The position numbers were made by a program, and so were the translations under genes. Of a stretch of DNA of 8,675 bases, positions 1 to 7,407 are shown piece after piece. Below the pieces are notes generated by a model. The model saw only the letters and a program-made list of their open reading frames with translations. It made no database searches and had not been told where the DNA came from. Every line of letters starts with the position of its first letter. Positions within the stretch are counted from its first letter, which is position 1. The DNA is taken from the NCBI GenBank assembly GCA_003645915.1, contig QNDG01000028.1:1-8675 (forward strand), given 5' to 3'. Source of the stretch: Candidatus Zhuqueibacterota bacterium. GTDB taxonomy: Bacteria > Zhuqueibacterota > QNDG01.

Positions 1-942
1 ATAGGAACAGTTGCTGATAAAGTTCTTAAAAAAGAACAGAAACCTGCAGAGGGAGATAGATTTTTAGTTGAACAATCAAAAAGACAAACAGAACAGCTTG
101 CAGAGATATCAAAGATAAAGGCATTTTTACACGGCTCTTTATCCTGGGAGAATAAGAAAACCGATAACAGTAATGTCGAAAATTTAATAAAAAAGATAGA
201 AGAGCTTGATAATCTGGAAAAGGTTGCAAGAGACAGACAAGACGGGAAGCTTTTATCAGAAGTCAGAAGCTTAAGAAGCGAACTAATTAAATCGGTTCAG
301 GATCAGACCGAGAGGTTTGCAGAGAGAGATATTACAGGAAATTCAATTATTACACGTCTTGGTATGAATGAGTATTTGCGATATACCTTTCAGTCAATTT
401 TAACTGAAATTATACGTGAAAAAAAGAAGGCTTTAAGAGATATCCACAAAGCAGAAAAACTTGTAGAGGCAGCAAAAGAAAATGACAACTTTTCGATTCT
501 TATCAGAACAGAAATCAGAAAAGAAGAGCTTGAGGATTATTACAGGCATCTTAACCAGTACGAAGTCTGGCTGAGGGAAAATTTCCCAAAAGAATCAAAT
601 ATAGAAATAGATAAATGGGCAAGCTTCAGCGGATACGGAATCAGCAATATCAATTTTATGAGAATTAAAGAGTATGACAAACGGATTTCAGACGTGGCAA
701 GGGTTATTGATACAATAGATAATATTTTTAATGCAAAGCGCAAAGATCTGGACAACAGAATACAAGGGCTTTTAAGTGATGTTGAGAAAATTGAAGAACA
801 GATGCAGATAGAGGCTTTAAAAAGGCAGAAAGCACAAAAAGATAAATTCTTTAAAAACGAATATTTTATTAAGCAGAAGAGAGAATCCGCAGCCGGGGAA
901 TTAAAGGAAAAACCGGGTACTGTAATCAAGGAAAAGAAATGA
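1..942 (+). CDS. Coiled-coil protein, 5' end outside window (partial)
   Basis: The frame is open from base 1 to TGA at 940-942, giving 313 visible residues. The start lies upstream of the window; the internal Met at 364 is unlikely to be the real start because the same coiled-coil character continues before it. I do not recognise a named family. The visible protein is rich in Lys, Glu, Arg and Ile, with long heptad-like helical stretches at residues about 5-100 and 120-190. A short, less charged segment with Trp and Gly follows (about residues 190-220, containing WASFSGYGISNINF), then another helix (about 222-285) and a very basic tail ending in KEKK. No transmembrane segment is visible; any signal peptide would be off the edge. 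The stop overlaps the start of the giant TPR gene (ATGA), so the two are probably translationally coupled. A periplasmic or envelope-associated structural role is inferred from the neighbours only. Confidence 0.8.
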   Translation: MGTVADKVLKKEQKPAEGDRFLVEQSKRQTEQLAEISKIKAFLHGSLSWENKKTDNSNVENLIKKIEELDNLEKVARDRQDGKLLSEVRSLRSELIKSVQDQTERFAERDITGNSIITRLGMNEYLRYTFQSILTEIIREKKKALRDIHKAEKLVEAAKENDNFSILIRTEIRKEELEDYYRHLNQYEVWLRENFPKESNIEIDKWASFSGYGISNINFMRIKEYDKRISDVARVIDTIDNIFNAKRKDLDNRIQGLLSDVEKIEEQMQIEALKRQKAQKDKFFKNEYFIKQKRESAAGELKEKPGTVIKEKK

Positions 943-3900
943 TTTTTCCATTTATAAAAAAATATTTGATCTTTTCTATAGTTTTTGTTTTTCCGGTCAC
1001 ACTATCCGGACAGACAAAAACTGCAAAAACAGACTCTTCTTTTTGGTATCTTTCATTACCAGAGCTGCAGAGTTATAAAGCATATTATACGCAGGAAATT
1101 TTACAGCTGCAGCAGGAAAAGATGAATCTTATTAACCGGGGAATTGAAGACGGAGAAAAATTACTGGCTTCAAGACCGGATAAAAAGGTTTTAGACGGGA
1201 TTCTTGCGAGACTTGCCAATTTATATTATTATAAAGAAAAAAATGAGTACCTTCAGAAAATGGAGGATTATGATAAGGCTCTTATATTGTATGAAAAAGG
1301 TAAGTTGAGTACACCGCCTGAAGAGCCTAAACTAACTTTTGATAAATCCCTTAATATTTATCAGAGAATAATAGATGAATTTTCAGGAAGTAAATTAATA
1401 GACGATGCAATTTACAATAAAGCTTTTCTTTATGAAGAGATGAACCGGCATAAAGAAGCAAATCAGATCTATCTCCATCTGATTGAAGCATACCCTAACA
1501 GTCCTTATGTACCCGAGTCTTACATGAGGCTTGGCGAATACTATTTTAATCCTCCTGTAAATGATTTGGAAAAAGCTGTTAAGTATTACAAAAACGTACT
1601 CAAATATAAGAACAGTCCCAGGTATGATGAGGCTGTATATAAGATCGGGTGGTCTTATTACAGATTAAGCAGATATCCTGAAGCTATCAGTTATTTTACT
1701 ACGCTTGTGGAAGATATGATTTCCATAAAAAAACATGATCCAGGCCAGTTTAAACAGAGAATAGATCTTACGGAAGAATCACTGGAATATATAGCAATCA
1801 GTTTTATTGATTACGGAGGTTCTGAAAAAGCAGTACAATATCTCAAAGGAATCGGCAGTCCTGACTGGGGAGCTGATGTTCTGGAAAAACTGGGAGATGT
1901 GTATCTCAATGATAAGGAAGAATATCTTGAGGCTGTGAGTGCATATAATAAATTTCTTGAATATGCCCCGTTTTCAGAACATTCCCCGTCTGTTCAGCAG
2001 AAAATTGTGACATGTTATCAGATTCTTGAAAGAGAAGAGGATGTGTTTTTTGCAAGACAGAAGTTATTTTTAAATTATAAGCCCAGTTCCAACTGGTGGC
2101 AGAAAGTGGAATCTGCCAGAGCACGACAAACAGCATTAAATCTGTCCGAAAAAGCTGTGAGGGCTAATTTTAACAGTTTAATACGTAAGGCTGAAAAGGA
2201 ATCTGATCAGGATATTTTTAGAGAAGCTGTTAATCTGGGGAGAACTTATCTTAATGAATTCCCGGAAAATATTAATGCATATTATGTAAGGTGGAATGTT
2301 GCACTTATTCTTGATACAAGACTTCATCAGTATAAAGATGCGCTGCAGGAATATCTGACAATCAGTCTTGTTTATAACTCTACAAAGTATGATGATTATG
2401 CCAGGGAAAAGGGTCTTTCAACTTTTAAAGATGCTGCTGAGAATGCAATTGTTGTGGCGGATTCTCTTGTCCAGCAGGAGAGAAGGACAAGAAAAATATC
2501 TGTCAAAACCAATGGCGATGAGAAGGCTGCCGAACCTTTGACTCCGGCTGAGAGCTGGCTTGCAATGGCTTATGATAATTATCTTAAACTTTTCCCGTTT
2601 GATCCCAATACGCCCAAGGTCCTTGCCAGTGCTGGAGCTCTTTATTATACCCACAATCAATTCTCAGAAGCTTTAAAATATTTTAAAACACTTGTAAAAT
2701 ACTTCCCACAAAGTAATGAACTGCACAATGTACAGTATTCAATAATGGAAAGCTATTTCGGGAAAAAGGATTTTACAAGTGCAGAGGTACTTGCCAAACG
2801 AATGCTGGAGCAGGATATCCCGGATTCAATGAAGGTTAAAGTCCGGAAGAGGCTTGGCGAAGCAATCTTTTTTAAGGCTCAGGCTCTTGCCGAAGAAGGA
2901 CAAAAAAAACAGGCTGCTGATGAATTTTACAGAATGGCAGTGGAAACCCCGAAAATTGAGTTTGCTGACAGGGCTTTGTTTAATGCAGGTAAAGAGTTTG
3001 ATAATATAGGAAATTTTGATTCAGCAGTAAGAGCATATGAGCTTTTACGAATTTCCTATGGGGATTCTCCTTTTTTAAAACCTGCTTTAAACAACCTTGC
3101 AATTGATTACGGACAGTTAAAGGAGTATGCCAAGGGTGCAAAAATATATGATGAACTGTACAAGTTATTAACCAAAGGTGATGAAGCAAGGGATGCTTTA
3201 TATAATACAATAATATATCTTGAAAAGTGTTCGGACTGGGTAGGAGCCCTGGAAAAAAGCAGCTTGTATGCATCAGAATATAAAGAATCCCCTGATGCGC
3301 CTGAAATCTTTTTTAAAAGAGGAAACTATCTTCTTGCGTTGCAGGATACTGCAGGTGCGGTTAATTTCTATCACAATTTTTCAGATACTTTCCCCCAATC
3401 ACCACTTAATATTCTTGCTGCTTACAAAGAGGGAATATTTAGTTTAAAGCTGGGATGGGAAAACAGAGGAGAGAATGCATTTGTCAGGTCCTATGTATTA
3501 TGGCAGGCTTTTAAGGGGAACGGTTCGGAAAAGTATAATTTTTATGTCAGTAAGGGATTATTTCTTGCTGCCCAAATTGCAGAAAAGAGATTTGACAGTA
3601 TAGAATTTTTGCTTCCTATGGAAAGATTAAAAAATCTGGTTATGCAAAAAAAAGCGCTTATGGATACGGTTATCAGCAGATATACCAATGTAATAACTTT
3701 TTCAGATAGCAGGCTTCCGGAAGCAATTTTTAAGATTGGTTTAGTAAAAGAACACTTTACCGAGACCTGGGCATCTCAGGAAATGCCTGAGATGGATCCC
3801 ACACAGTATGCGGTTCGTAAAAAAGAGATAAATCAGGAAACAACTCAACTATACAAAAAAGCCCTGAGTGCATATCAGAAAAGTGCTAAAGTTCTGGATA

Positions 3901-5288
3901 AGTTATACAGCACAATGAATAACAAGACTGTTTCGGAAAAACCGTCTGGAAGCACGTCTGAAGATTCGGTTTCTCAGGACAGTATTAAAATATTAACAGG
4001 TAAGTGGCTTTCCAGGTCAAAAATTAAAGTGACGGAAGTTCTCTTTGATCTTGCTGAAGTTAACAGGGAATCAATACAACAACTATTAAATGCTCCTTTT
4101 CCGGAGGGTCTTTCCGCGCTTGAAAAGACCGAGTACAGAAGCCAGTTGTTAATCAAAGCAATAAAGCCGCTGGTTGATCTGGTAGTTTCCGCACATTACA
4201 AAAATATTCAGGTTTCTGACAGCCTGAACGTTGAGACAAAATGGACTCGTGCATCAAGAAATATGGTAATAGACGGATTAACCTTTCTGCCTGGAGAGTT
4301 TGAAGATTTGACTTTTGATGCATTACGATATTTTAATTTTATGAGAAACAGATATACTGATAAAGTGTTAAATAAAAAACAGGAAGTATCTCTTGACAGT
4401 ATAAATGCTGCAGTCAACATGCTGGAGGTTTCGTCAAATTATGCAAAGGCTGTGTTGGTCTTGTTAAAAAACAGCATAGAAAAAGCTCAAAAAACAGGTG
4501 TTGCAGATTCTTTAGTAATGGAATTACAGAAATCATTTGTTGATTTTTCTCTCTCTTTGTCCGACACTGTAGATATTCTGGTTAAAGCCTGCTTGTCTGA
4601 CCACGAGAAAGCGGATTCTCTTTTTAACAGCACAGGGGAGACAATTTATGAAGATGCACTTGCTGTTTACGAGGATGACGTATATTTCCTTCAGAACCAT
4701 TTAAAAGATGTGCTGGAGAAAAGTATTGCAATTGAAGATAAATTTAATTTTAAAACACCAAGAGCACGGTGGCTTGAAATAAAACTGGTTCTGCTTGATC
4801 CGGATAATTACAGTAAAAAGTTTAATGTAACAGTTGAGACAGTCAGTATAAAACCGGATTCCTCCTGGAAATATAAGTTAGTTGTCAGAAAAGTAAGAAA
4901 CAGGAATGATCAAAAGTGGAAAACTTATGCAGATTGCATGTCAGACTCGACTTTCTGGTTAAATGATACTCTTACAATTAGTTACGGAGATACAGTTGTT
5001 TCTGTTCAGGATGTTGATACTTTGCTGGTTATGAAAATGCTTCAGATTAACGGGATACCAATTAACGGTAAAATAATGGTTCCGAGCGGGGAAGGTATTG
5101 CAGCAGTTTTTAACAAAAAGACATTAAAAAAAGAATCATATGAAACTGAATACCCGATAGATTCGTTAATTAAAAAAGGAGAGAATCAGGTACTTGTTGG
5201 TCTTTTAAAGCGTAGATTTTTATGGGATGCGCCTGTTGTATATTTTAGGTATATTCCAGACTGGGCTCTTCCTATAGAGGAGGAATAA
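939..5288 (+). CDS. Giant exported TPR scaffold protein with beta-rich C-terminal domain
   Basis: This 1449-residue protein starts at ATG 939, overlapping the previous stop by 4 bases, with an AAGGA Shine-Dalgarno at 928-932. Residues 1-25 form a Sec signal peptide: basic residues KK, a hydrophobic core (YLIFSIVFVFPVTL), then SGQ. There is no lipobox Cys, so a soluble periplasmic product is expected. TPR-like helix pairs of the BamD/CpoB (TPR_6) kind run through most of the chain. Clear ones lie near residues 136-262, 313-345, 557-590, 677-745 and 787-858, with typical A/Y-x-F-P/S-x-S repeat ends. Ser/Thr/Glu-rich linkers sit near 517-535 and 996-1015. Residues about 1020-1270 look helical but not clearly TPR. 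Residues about 1280-1449 change to beta-rich sequence with several Trp and Tyr. TPR arrays hold protein complexes together, and the large periplasmic TPR proteins of the Myxococcus Glt/Nfs machines (GltD/AgmU type) are the nearest functional parallel. Orthology is not shown. Confidence 0.9.
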   Translation: MIFPFIKKYLIFSIVFVFPVTLSGQTKTAKTDSSFWYLSLPELQSYKAYYTQEILQLQQEKMNLINRGIEDGEKLLASRPDKKVLDGILARLANLYYYKEKNEYLQKMEDYDKALILYEKGKLSTPPEEPKLTFDKSLNIYQRIIDEFSGSKLIDDAIYNKAFLYEEMNRHKEANQIYLHLIEAYPNSPYVPESYMRLGEYYFNPPVNDLEKAVKYYKNVLKYKNSPRYDEAVYKIGWSYYRLSRYPEAISYFTTLVEDMISIKKHDPGQFKQRIDLTEESLEYIAISFIDYGGSEKAVQYLKGIGSPDWGADVLEKLGDVYLNDKEEYLEAVSAYNKFLEYAPFSEHSPSVQQKIVTCYQILEREEDVFFARQKLFLNYKPSSNWWQKVESARARQTALNLSEKAVRANFNSLIRKAEKESDQDIFREAVNLGRTYLNEFPENINAYYVRWNVALILDTRLHQYKDALQEYLTISLVYNSTKYDDYAREKGLSTFKDAAENAIVVADSLVQQERRTRKISVKTNGDEKAAEPLTPAESWLAMAYDNYLKLFPFDPNTPKVLASAGALYYTHNQFSEALKYFKTLVKYFPQSNELHNVQYSIMESYFGKKDFTSAEVLAKRMLEQDIPDSMKVKVRKRLGEAIFFKAQALAEEGQKKQAADEFYRMAVETPKIEFADRALFNAGKEFDNIGNFDSAVRAYELLRISYGDSPFLKPALNNLAIDYGQLKEYAKGAKIYDELYKLLTKGDEARDALYNTIIYLEKCSDWVGALEKSSLYASEYKESPDAPEIFFKRGNYLLALQDTAGAVNFYHNFSDTFPQSPLNILAAYKEGIFSLKLGWENRGENAFVRSYVLWQAFKGNGSEKYNFYVSKGLFLAAQIAEKRFDSIEFLLPMERLKNLVMQKKALMDTVISRYTNVITFSDSRLPEAIFKIGLVKEHFTETWASQEMPEMDPTQYAVRKKEINQETTQLYKKALSAYQKSAKVLDKLYSTMNNKTVSEKPSGSTSEDSVSQDSIKILTGKWLSRSKIKVTEVLFDLAEVNRESIQQLLNAPFPEGLSALEKTEYRSQLLIKAIKPLVDLVVSAHYKNIQVSDSLNVETKWTRASRNMVIDGLTFLPGEFEDLTFDALRYFNFMRNRYTDKVLNKKQEVSLDSINAAVNMLEVSSNYAKAVLVLLKNSIEKAQKTGVADSLVMELQKSFVDFSLSLSDTVDILVKACLSDHEKADSLFNSTGETIYEDALAVYEDDVYFLQNHLKDVLEKSIAIEDKFNFKTPRARWLEIKLVLLDPDNYSKKFNVTVETVSIKPDSSWKYKLVVRKVRNRNDQKWKTYADCMSDSTFWLNDTLTISYGDTVVSVQDVDTLLVMKMLQINGIPINGKIMVPSGEGIAAVFNKKTLKKESYETEYPIDSLIKKGENQVLVGLLKRRFLWDAPVVYFRYIPDWALPIEEE
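5278..5283 (+). promoter_or_regulatory. Perfect AGGAGG ribosome binding site inside the end of the TPR gene
   Basis: AGGAGG lies in the last codons of the TPR gene (its C-terminal EEE run), 7 bases before ATG 5291. The TPR stop TAA (5286-5288) falls between the site and the new start. This fixes the start of the small basic protein and suggests it is made at a higher rate than the giant protein before it. Confidence 0.8.
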
Positions 5289-5290
5289 AC

Positions 5291-5656
5291 ATGAGGAAGC
5301 AGTATTTAATTTGTATTCTTGTAGTTGGTTTATCACTGCCGGTTATCGCAGAAATAAATACAAAAAGTGATAGTGTTAAACAGAAAAAACAAAAGATATT
5401 AAAGAAAAAAAGCAGTAAAGAAAATAGTGAGGAAATGGTTCTTGAAGAGATCCAGATTAAAGGCAGGGTTGATAAACCTGGAGTTATAATTGTTCCGAAA
5501 CGGGTTGAACCGGAAATGAGTAAAATTGAACTTGATAGAAATTTTAATAAAGAAATTAAAGAAGGTGTTGGTGAGATTCCGAAACCGGACAAAGAGTTGA
5601 GAAGCTTAGACAGGGTAAAAAGTATAAAAAAGACATTAAACAGAAAAAGAAAGTAA
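5291..5656 (+). CDS. Small, highly basic exported protein with TonB-box-like segment
   Basis: This 121-residue protein starts at ATG 5291, fixed by the AGGAGG upstream. Residues 1-20 are a signal peptide: MRKQ, then a hydrophobic core, ending V-I-A before Glu21, a good signal peptidase I site. The mature chain of about 100 residues is dominated by Lys, Glu and Arg. A Lys-rich stretch (residues 30-43) precedes an apparently structured core, residues 49-71 (MVLEEIQIKGRVDKPG, then VIIVPKR), which looks like two short beta strands. The tail (about 75-121) is charged and probably helical, ending NRKRK. The LEEIQIKGR piece resembles the TonB-box/plug start of TonB-dependent receptors, but there is no beta barrel. 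Short periplasmic proteins of this style occur next to AgmX/ExbBD clusters as far as I recall; I cannot name a family. It sits between the TPR scaffold and the motor genes, so a linker between motor and scaffold is a reasonable guess. Confidence 0.85.
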   Translation: MRKQYLICILVVGLSLPVIAEINTKSDSVKQKKQKILKKKSSKENSEEMVLEEIQIKGRVDKPGVIIVPKRVEPEMSKIELDRNFNKEIKEGVGEIPKPDKELRSLDRVKSIKKTLNRKRK

Positions 5657-5671
5657 TTTTTGCGATAAGTT

Positions 5672-5677
5672 AGGAGG
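5672..5677 (+). promoter_or_regulatory. Strong ribosome binding site for the TolQ/ExbB-like gene
   Basis: AGGAGG lies 6 bases before ATG 5684, in the 27-base gap after the small basic gene. It selects this start over any internal Met of the channel subunit. The gap holds no terminator or obvious promoter, so the motor genes are read from the same transcript. Confidence 0.8.
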
Positions 5678-5683
5678 TTATTT

Positions 5684-6334
5684 ATGGCTGAATTTTGGCA
5701 TAGTTTTACACCCGGATGGAGCGGATGGGTTTTTATGTGGGCATTGTTGATAATAGCCGGATTTATGATTGCAATTGCAATAGAAAGATTTCACTATATT
5801 TATGTTCGTTCAAACATAGATTCCAGAAGATTTATGGGGCAGATAAGAAAACTTGTTGCAGCAAAGGAATACAAACGCGCTATTTCTCTTTGCAGCAGCG
5901 TGAAAGACAAAGCTCTTCCGAGAATAGTGTTAATAGGGCTTTTAAGGGCGAGTAAATCAAGTTCGCCTGATTTTAAAACACTTCAGAATGCCATTGATGA
6001 AGGAACTCTGGAGATTATACCAAAACTTCAGGCCAGAACAAGTTATCTTGCAATGATCGGTAATATCTCAACATTAGTAGGACTTATGGGGACAATTTAC
6101 GGTCTTATTCTGGCATTTAAATCTGTTTCTCTTCCGGGTATTGATGTTGCAGAAAAGTCAACTCTTCTTGCACAGGGAATTTCCGTTGCAATGAATACAA
6201 CCTTAACAGGTCTTGCAATAGCAATTCCTGCAATAATTTTTTATACAATAATTCACAATAAAACCAATCAGATTATTGATGAAATTGATGAACACACTGT
6301 TAAACTTATAAACCTGATCACAGAAAAGGAGTAG
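5684..6334 (+). CDS. MotA/TolQ/ExbB-family proton channel subunit
   Basis: This 216-residue inner-membrane protein has the usual family length and three-helix layout. TM1 is at about residues 14-33; a cytoplasmic domain follows at about 35-118. TM2 is at about 121-145 and contains the signature LVGLMGTIYGLI. TM3 is at about 165-190 and contains MNTTLTGLAIAIPA. The two pore-lining Thr positions known in E. coli ExbB (Thr148, Thr181) are kept as Thr137 and Thr173. The position of ExbB Glu176 is Val168 here, within GISVAM. In this family a pentamer surrounds the helices of the ExbD/TolR partners and couples proton flow to movement. Two ExbD-like genes follow at once, the first after 3 bases, which matches the AglR-AglQ-AglS arrangement of gliding bacteria. 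TolQ, ExbB and AglR cannot be told apart by sequence reading alone, so no symbol is given. Confidence 0.95.
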   Translation: MAEFWHSFTPGWSGWVFMWALLIIAGFMIAIAIERFHYIYVRSNIDSRRFMGQIRKLVAAKEYKRAISLCSSVKDKALPRIVLIGLLRASKSSSPDFKTLQNAIDEGTLEIIPKLQARTSYLAMIGNISTLVGLMGTIYGLILAFKSVSLPGIDVAEKSTLLAQGISVAMNTTLTGLAIAIPAIIFYTIIHNKTNQIIDEIDEHTVKLINLITEKE

Positions 6335-6337
6335 GGA

Positions 6338-6871
6338 ATGGCATTAAGACCCTCCCGGAAGTTAAAGCACATGCATGAGGTGGTGCATACTGATATTACA
6401 CCTATGATGAATCTTATGGTTGTGCTTATACCGCTTCTTTTAACATCAGCAGAGTTTGTTAAGCTTGGAGTAATAGAACTTAATCTGCCGGCTGCAGCAA
6501 GCGGTGAGAATACAGACAATGTCACTCCGAGAGAATTTCAGAAGAACCTGGATCTTGCAGTGACAATTACAGATAAGGGATTCTATATTTCCAGTTCAAT
6601 GGCAGTATTAAGCGGCAAAAGCAGCGGAGAGCCTTCTATTGGTCTTAAAAACGGCGAGTATGATTTTGAGAGTTTAACGAAAAAACTATATGAAATAAAA
6701 CAGAAGGCAGGCAGCAGATTCCCTGATATTGATAAAATTATCATAATGGCAGAGCCTGATATTGATTATCAGACTCTTGTAAGCACAATGGATGCTTCGC
6801 GAGCAATAAAAATAAACGGTGAATACAAAGATCTTTTTCCTGATGTAGCGCTTAGCGCGGGAATTTTTTAA
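6338..6871 (+). CDS. ExbD/TolR-family protein, first copy, lacking the usual proton-binding Asp
   Basis: This 177-residue protein starts at ATG 6338, with AAGGAG at 6326-6331 overlapping the end of the channel gene. It has a short basic cytoplasmic N-terminus (residues 1-18), one transmembrane helix (about 24-40, after ITPMM) and a periplasmic domain. The domain ends with the family pattern IIIMAEPDIDYQTLVSTMD (about residues 134-152), matching the ExbD region that folds as a small beta-alpha domain. ExbD/TolR proteins normally read N-x-x-P-x-x-D at the membrane entry, the final Asp carrying the proton. Here the same stretch reads D19-I-T-P22-M-M-N25, so Asn25 (codon AAT, 6410-6412) replaces the key Asp. 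A residue run typical of ExbD (ELNLPAA) follows the helix. It probably acts as a structural or stator-shaping partner of the Asp-bearing second copy. The fold assignment is firm; the functional consequence is inferred. Confidence 0.93.
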   Translation: MALRPSRKLKHMHEVVHTDITPMMNLMVVLIPLLLTSAEFVKLGVIELNLPAAASGENTDNVTPREFQKNLDLAVTITDKGFYISSSMAVLSGKSSGEPSIGLKNGEYDFESLTKKLYEIKQKAGSRFPDIDKIIIMAEPDIDYQTLVSTMDASRAIKINGEYKDLFPDVALSAGIF

Positions 6872-6873
6872 TT

Positions 6874-7368
6874 ATGAATAACAGATATTTTAGCAAGAAA
6901 AAAAATAAAAGAGATTCGGGAGAGGTGAAACTTCAGCTTACCTCCATGATGGATATGTTTACAATTATTCTTGTTTTTCTGTTAAAAACATATTCAACAC
7001 AAGGGCAGTTAATTAATCCGTCAAGGGATTTAACTCTCCCCAACTCTGTTGTACAACATGCACCGGAAACAGGATTGGATGTAACTGTTTCCAAAGACTG
7101 GATTCTGGTTAACAGTAAACCTGTTGTAAGAACAGAAGAAGTTATGAAATTGGATGGTTTTATTGTGCCTGCATTAAGATCCGCTTTAGCAGCCTATGCA
7201 AGGGAAGCACGAAAAATGGAAAAACTATACGGAGTGGAATTTTCCGGTAAGGCGACTATTCAGGCAGATAAGGAGCTTCCGTACAGGCTTTTGATTAAGG
7301 TTATGGCTACGTGCGGGCAGTCCGAGTATCCGAACATGAGACTTGTTGTTTATAAAAAAGAGGGGTAA
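6874..7368 (+). CDS. ExbD/TolR-family protein, second copy, with intact Asp
   Basis: This 164-residue protein begins 2 bases after the first copy. No good Shine-Dalgarno is visible (only a weak GGGA about 11 bases upstream), so translation probably depends on ribosomes finishing the upstream gene. The N-terminus is very basic (KKKNKR). The membrane entry reads LQLTSMMD27MFTIILVFLLK, with Asp27 (codon GAT, 6952-6954) at the proton-binding position of ExbD Asp25 and TolR Asp23. One TM helix covers about 25-40. The periplasmic part includes a predicted helix (about 95-118) and a C-terminal strand-helix-strand region (about 125-162, with KELPYRLLIKVMATCGQSEY). It is only distantly similar to the first copy, so the pair is not a recent duplication. 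Together with the channel subunit it would form the energised motor. A perfect hairpin spans its stop codon. Confidence 0.93.
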   Translation: MNNRYFSKKKNKRDSGEVKLQLTSMMDMFTIILVFLLKTYSTQGQLINPSRDLTLPNSVVQHAPETGLDVTVSKDWILVNSKPVVRTEEVMKLDGFIVPALRSALAAYAREARKMEKLYGVEFSGKATIQADKELPYRLLIKVMATCGQSEYPNMRLVVYKKEG

Positions 7369-7380
7369 AGGGTTTACCCC
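7362..7380 (+). repeat. Perfect 8-bp inverted repeat spanning the second exbD stop codon
   Basis: GGGGTAAA and TTTACCCC are exact reverse complements separated by GGG, and the TAA stop (7366-7368) lies in the left arm. As RNA this would be a stable hairpin of 8 pairs with a 3-base loop. No T-run follows, so it is not an ordinary intrinsic terminator. It may slow ribosomes or polymerase, protect the upstream mRNA end, or act as a protein-binding site on DNA. The structure is seen directly; the role is not known. Confidence 0.6.
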
Positions 7381-7390
7381 ACTATAGAGA

Positions 7391-7401
7391 GGTATAATAC
7401 C
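7391..7401 (+). promoter_or_regulatory. Palindrome GGTATAATACC containing a perfect -10 hexamer
   Basis: GGTAT and ATACC are exact reverse complements around a central A, and TATAAT (7393-7398) matches the sigma-70 -10 consensus. No convincing -35 lies 16-18 bases upstream; TTTACC at 7373-7378 is only 14 bases away. A start 7 or so bases downstream would give an almost leaderless transcript for the ATG at 7408. The usual Shine-Dalgarno position is poor: AGAGAGG at 7386-7392 is 15 bases from the start. It could be a weak internal promoter, an operator or a small RNA stem. Confidence 0.3.
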
Positions 7402-7407
7402 AATTTT

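Noticed and set aside
26..229. Minus-strand open frame of 67 codons
   Set aside because: It lies opposite the continuing plus-strand coiled-coil frame, and its translation is a Leu/Phe/Ser-rich run expected from the antisense of Lys/Glu-rich coding DNA.
540..929. Minus-strand open frame of 129 codons
   Set aside because: It is antisense to the coiled-coil gene, has a Cys/Ser/Leu-rich composition without domain character, and no ribosome site was evident.
5272..5592. Minus-strand open frame of 106 codons opposite the small basic protein
   Set aside because: The plus-strand protein has a perfect ribosome site, a signal peptide and operon fit; the antisense frame is Ser/Leu/Phe-rich because the sense strand is Lys/Glu-rich.
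7362..7380. Reading the 8-bp hairpin as an intrinsic terminator that would split the operon
   Set aside because: No T-run follows the stem, and the gene right after it completes the functional set, with the real terminator at 8554-8592.
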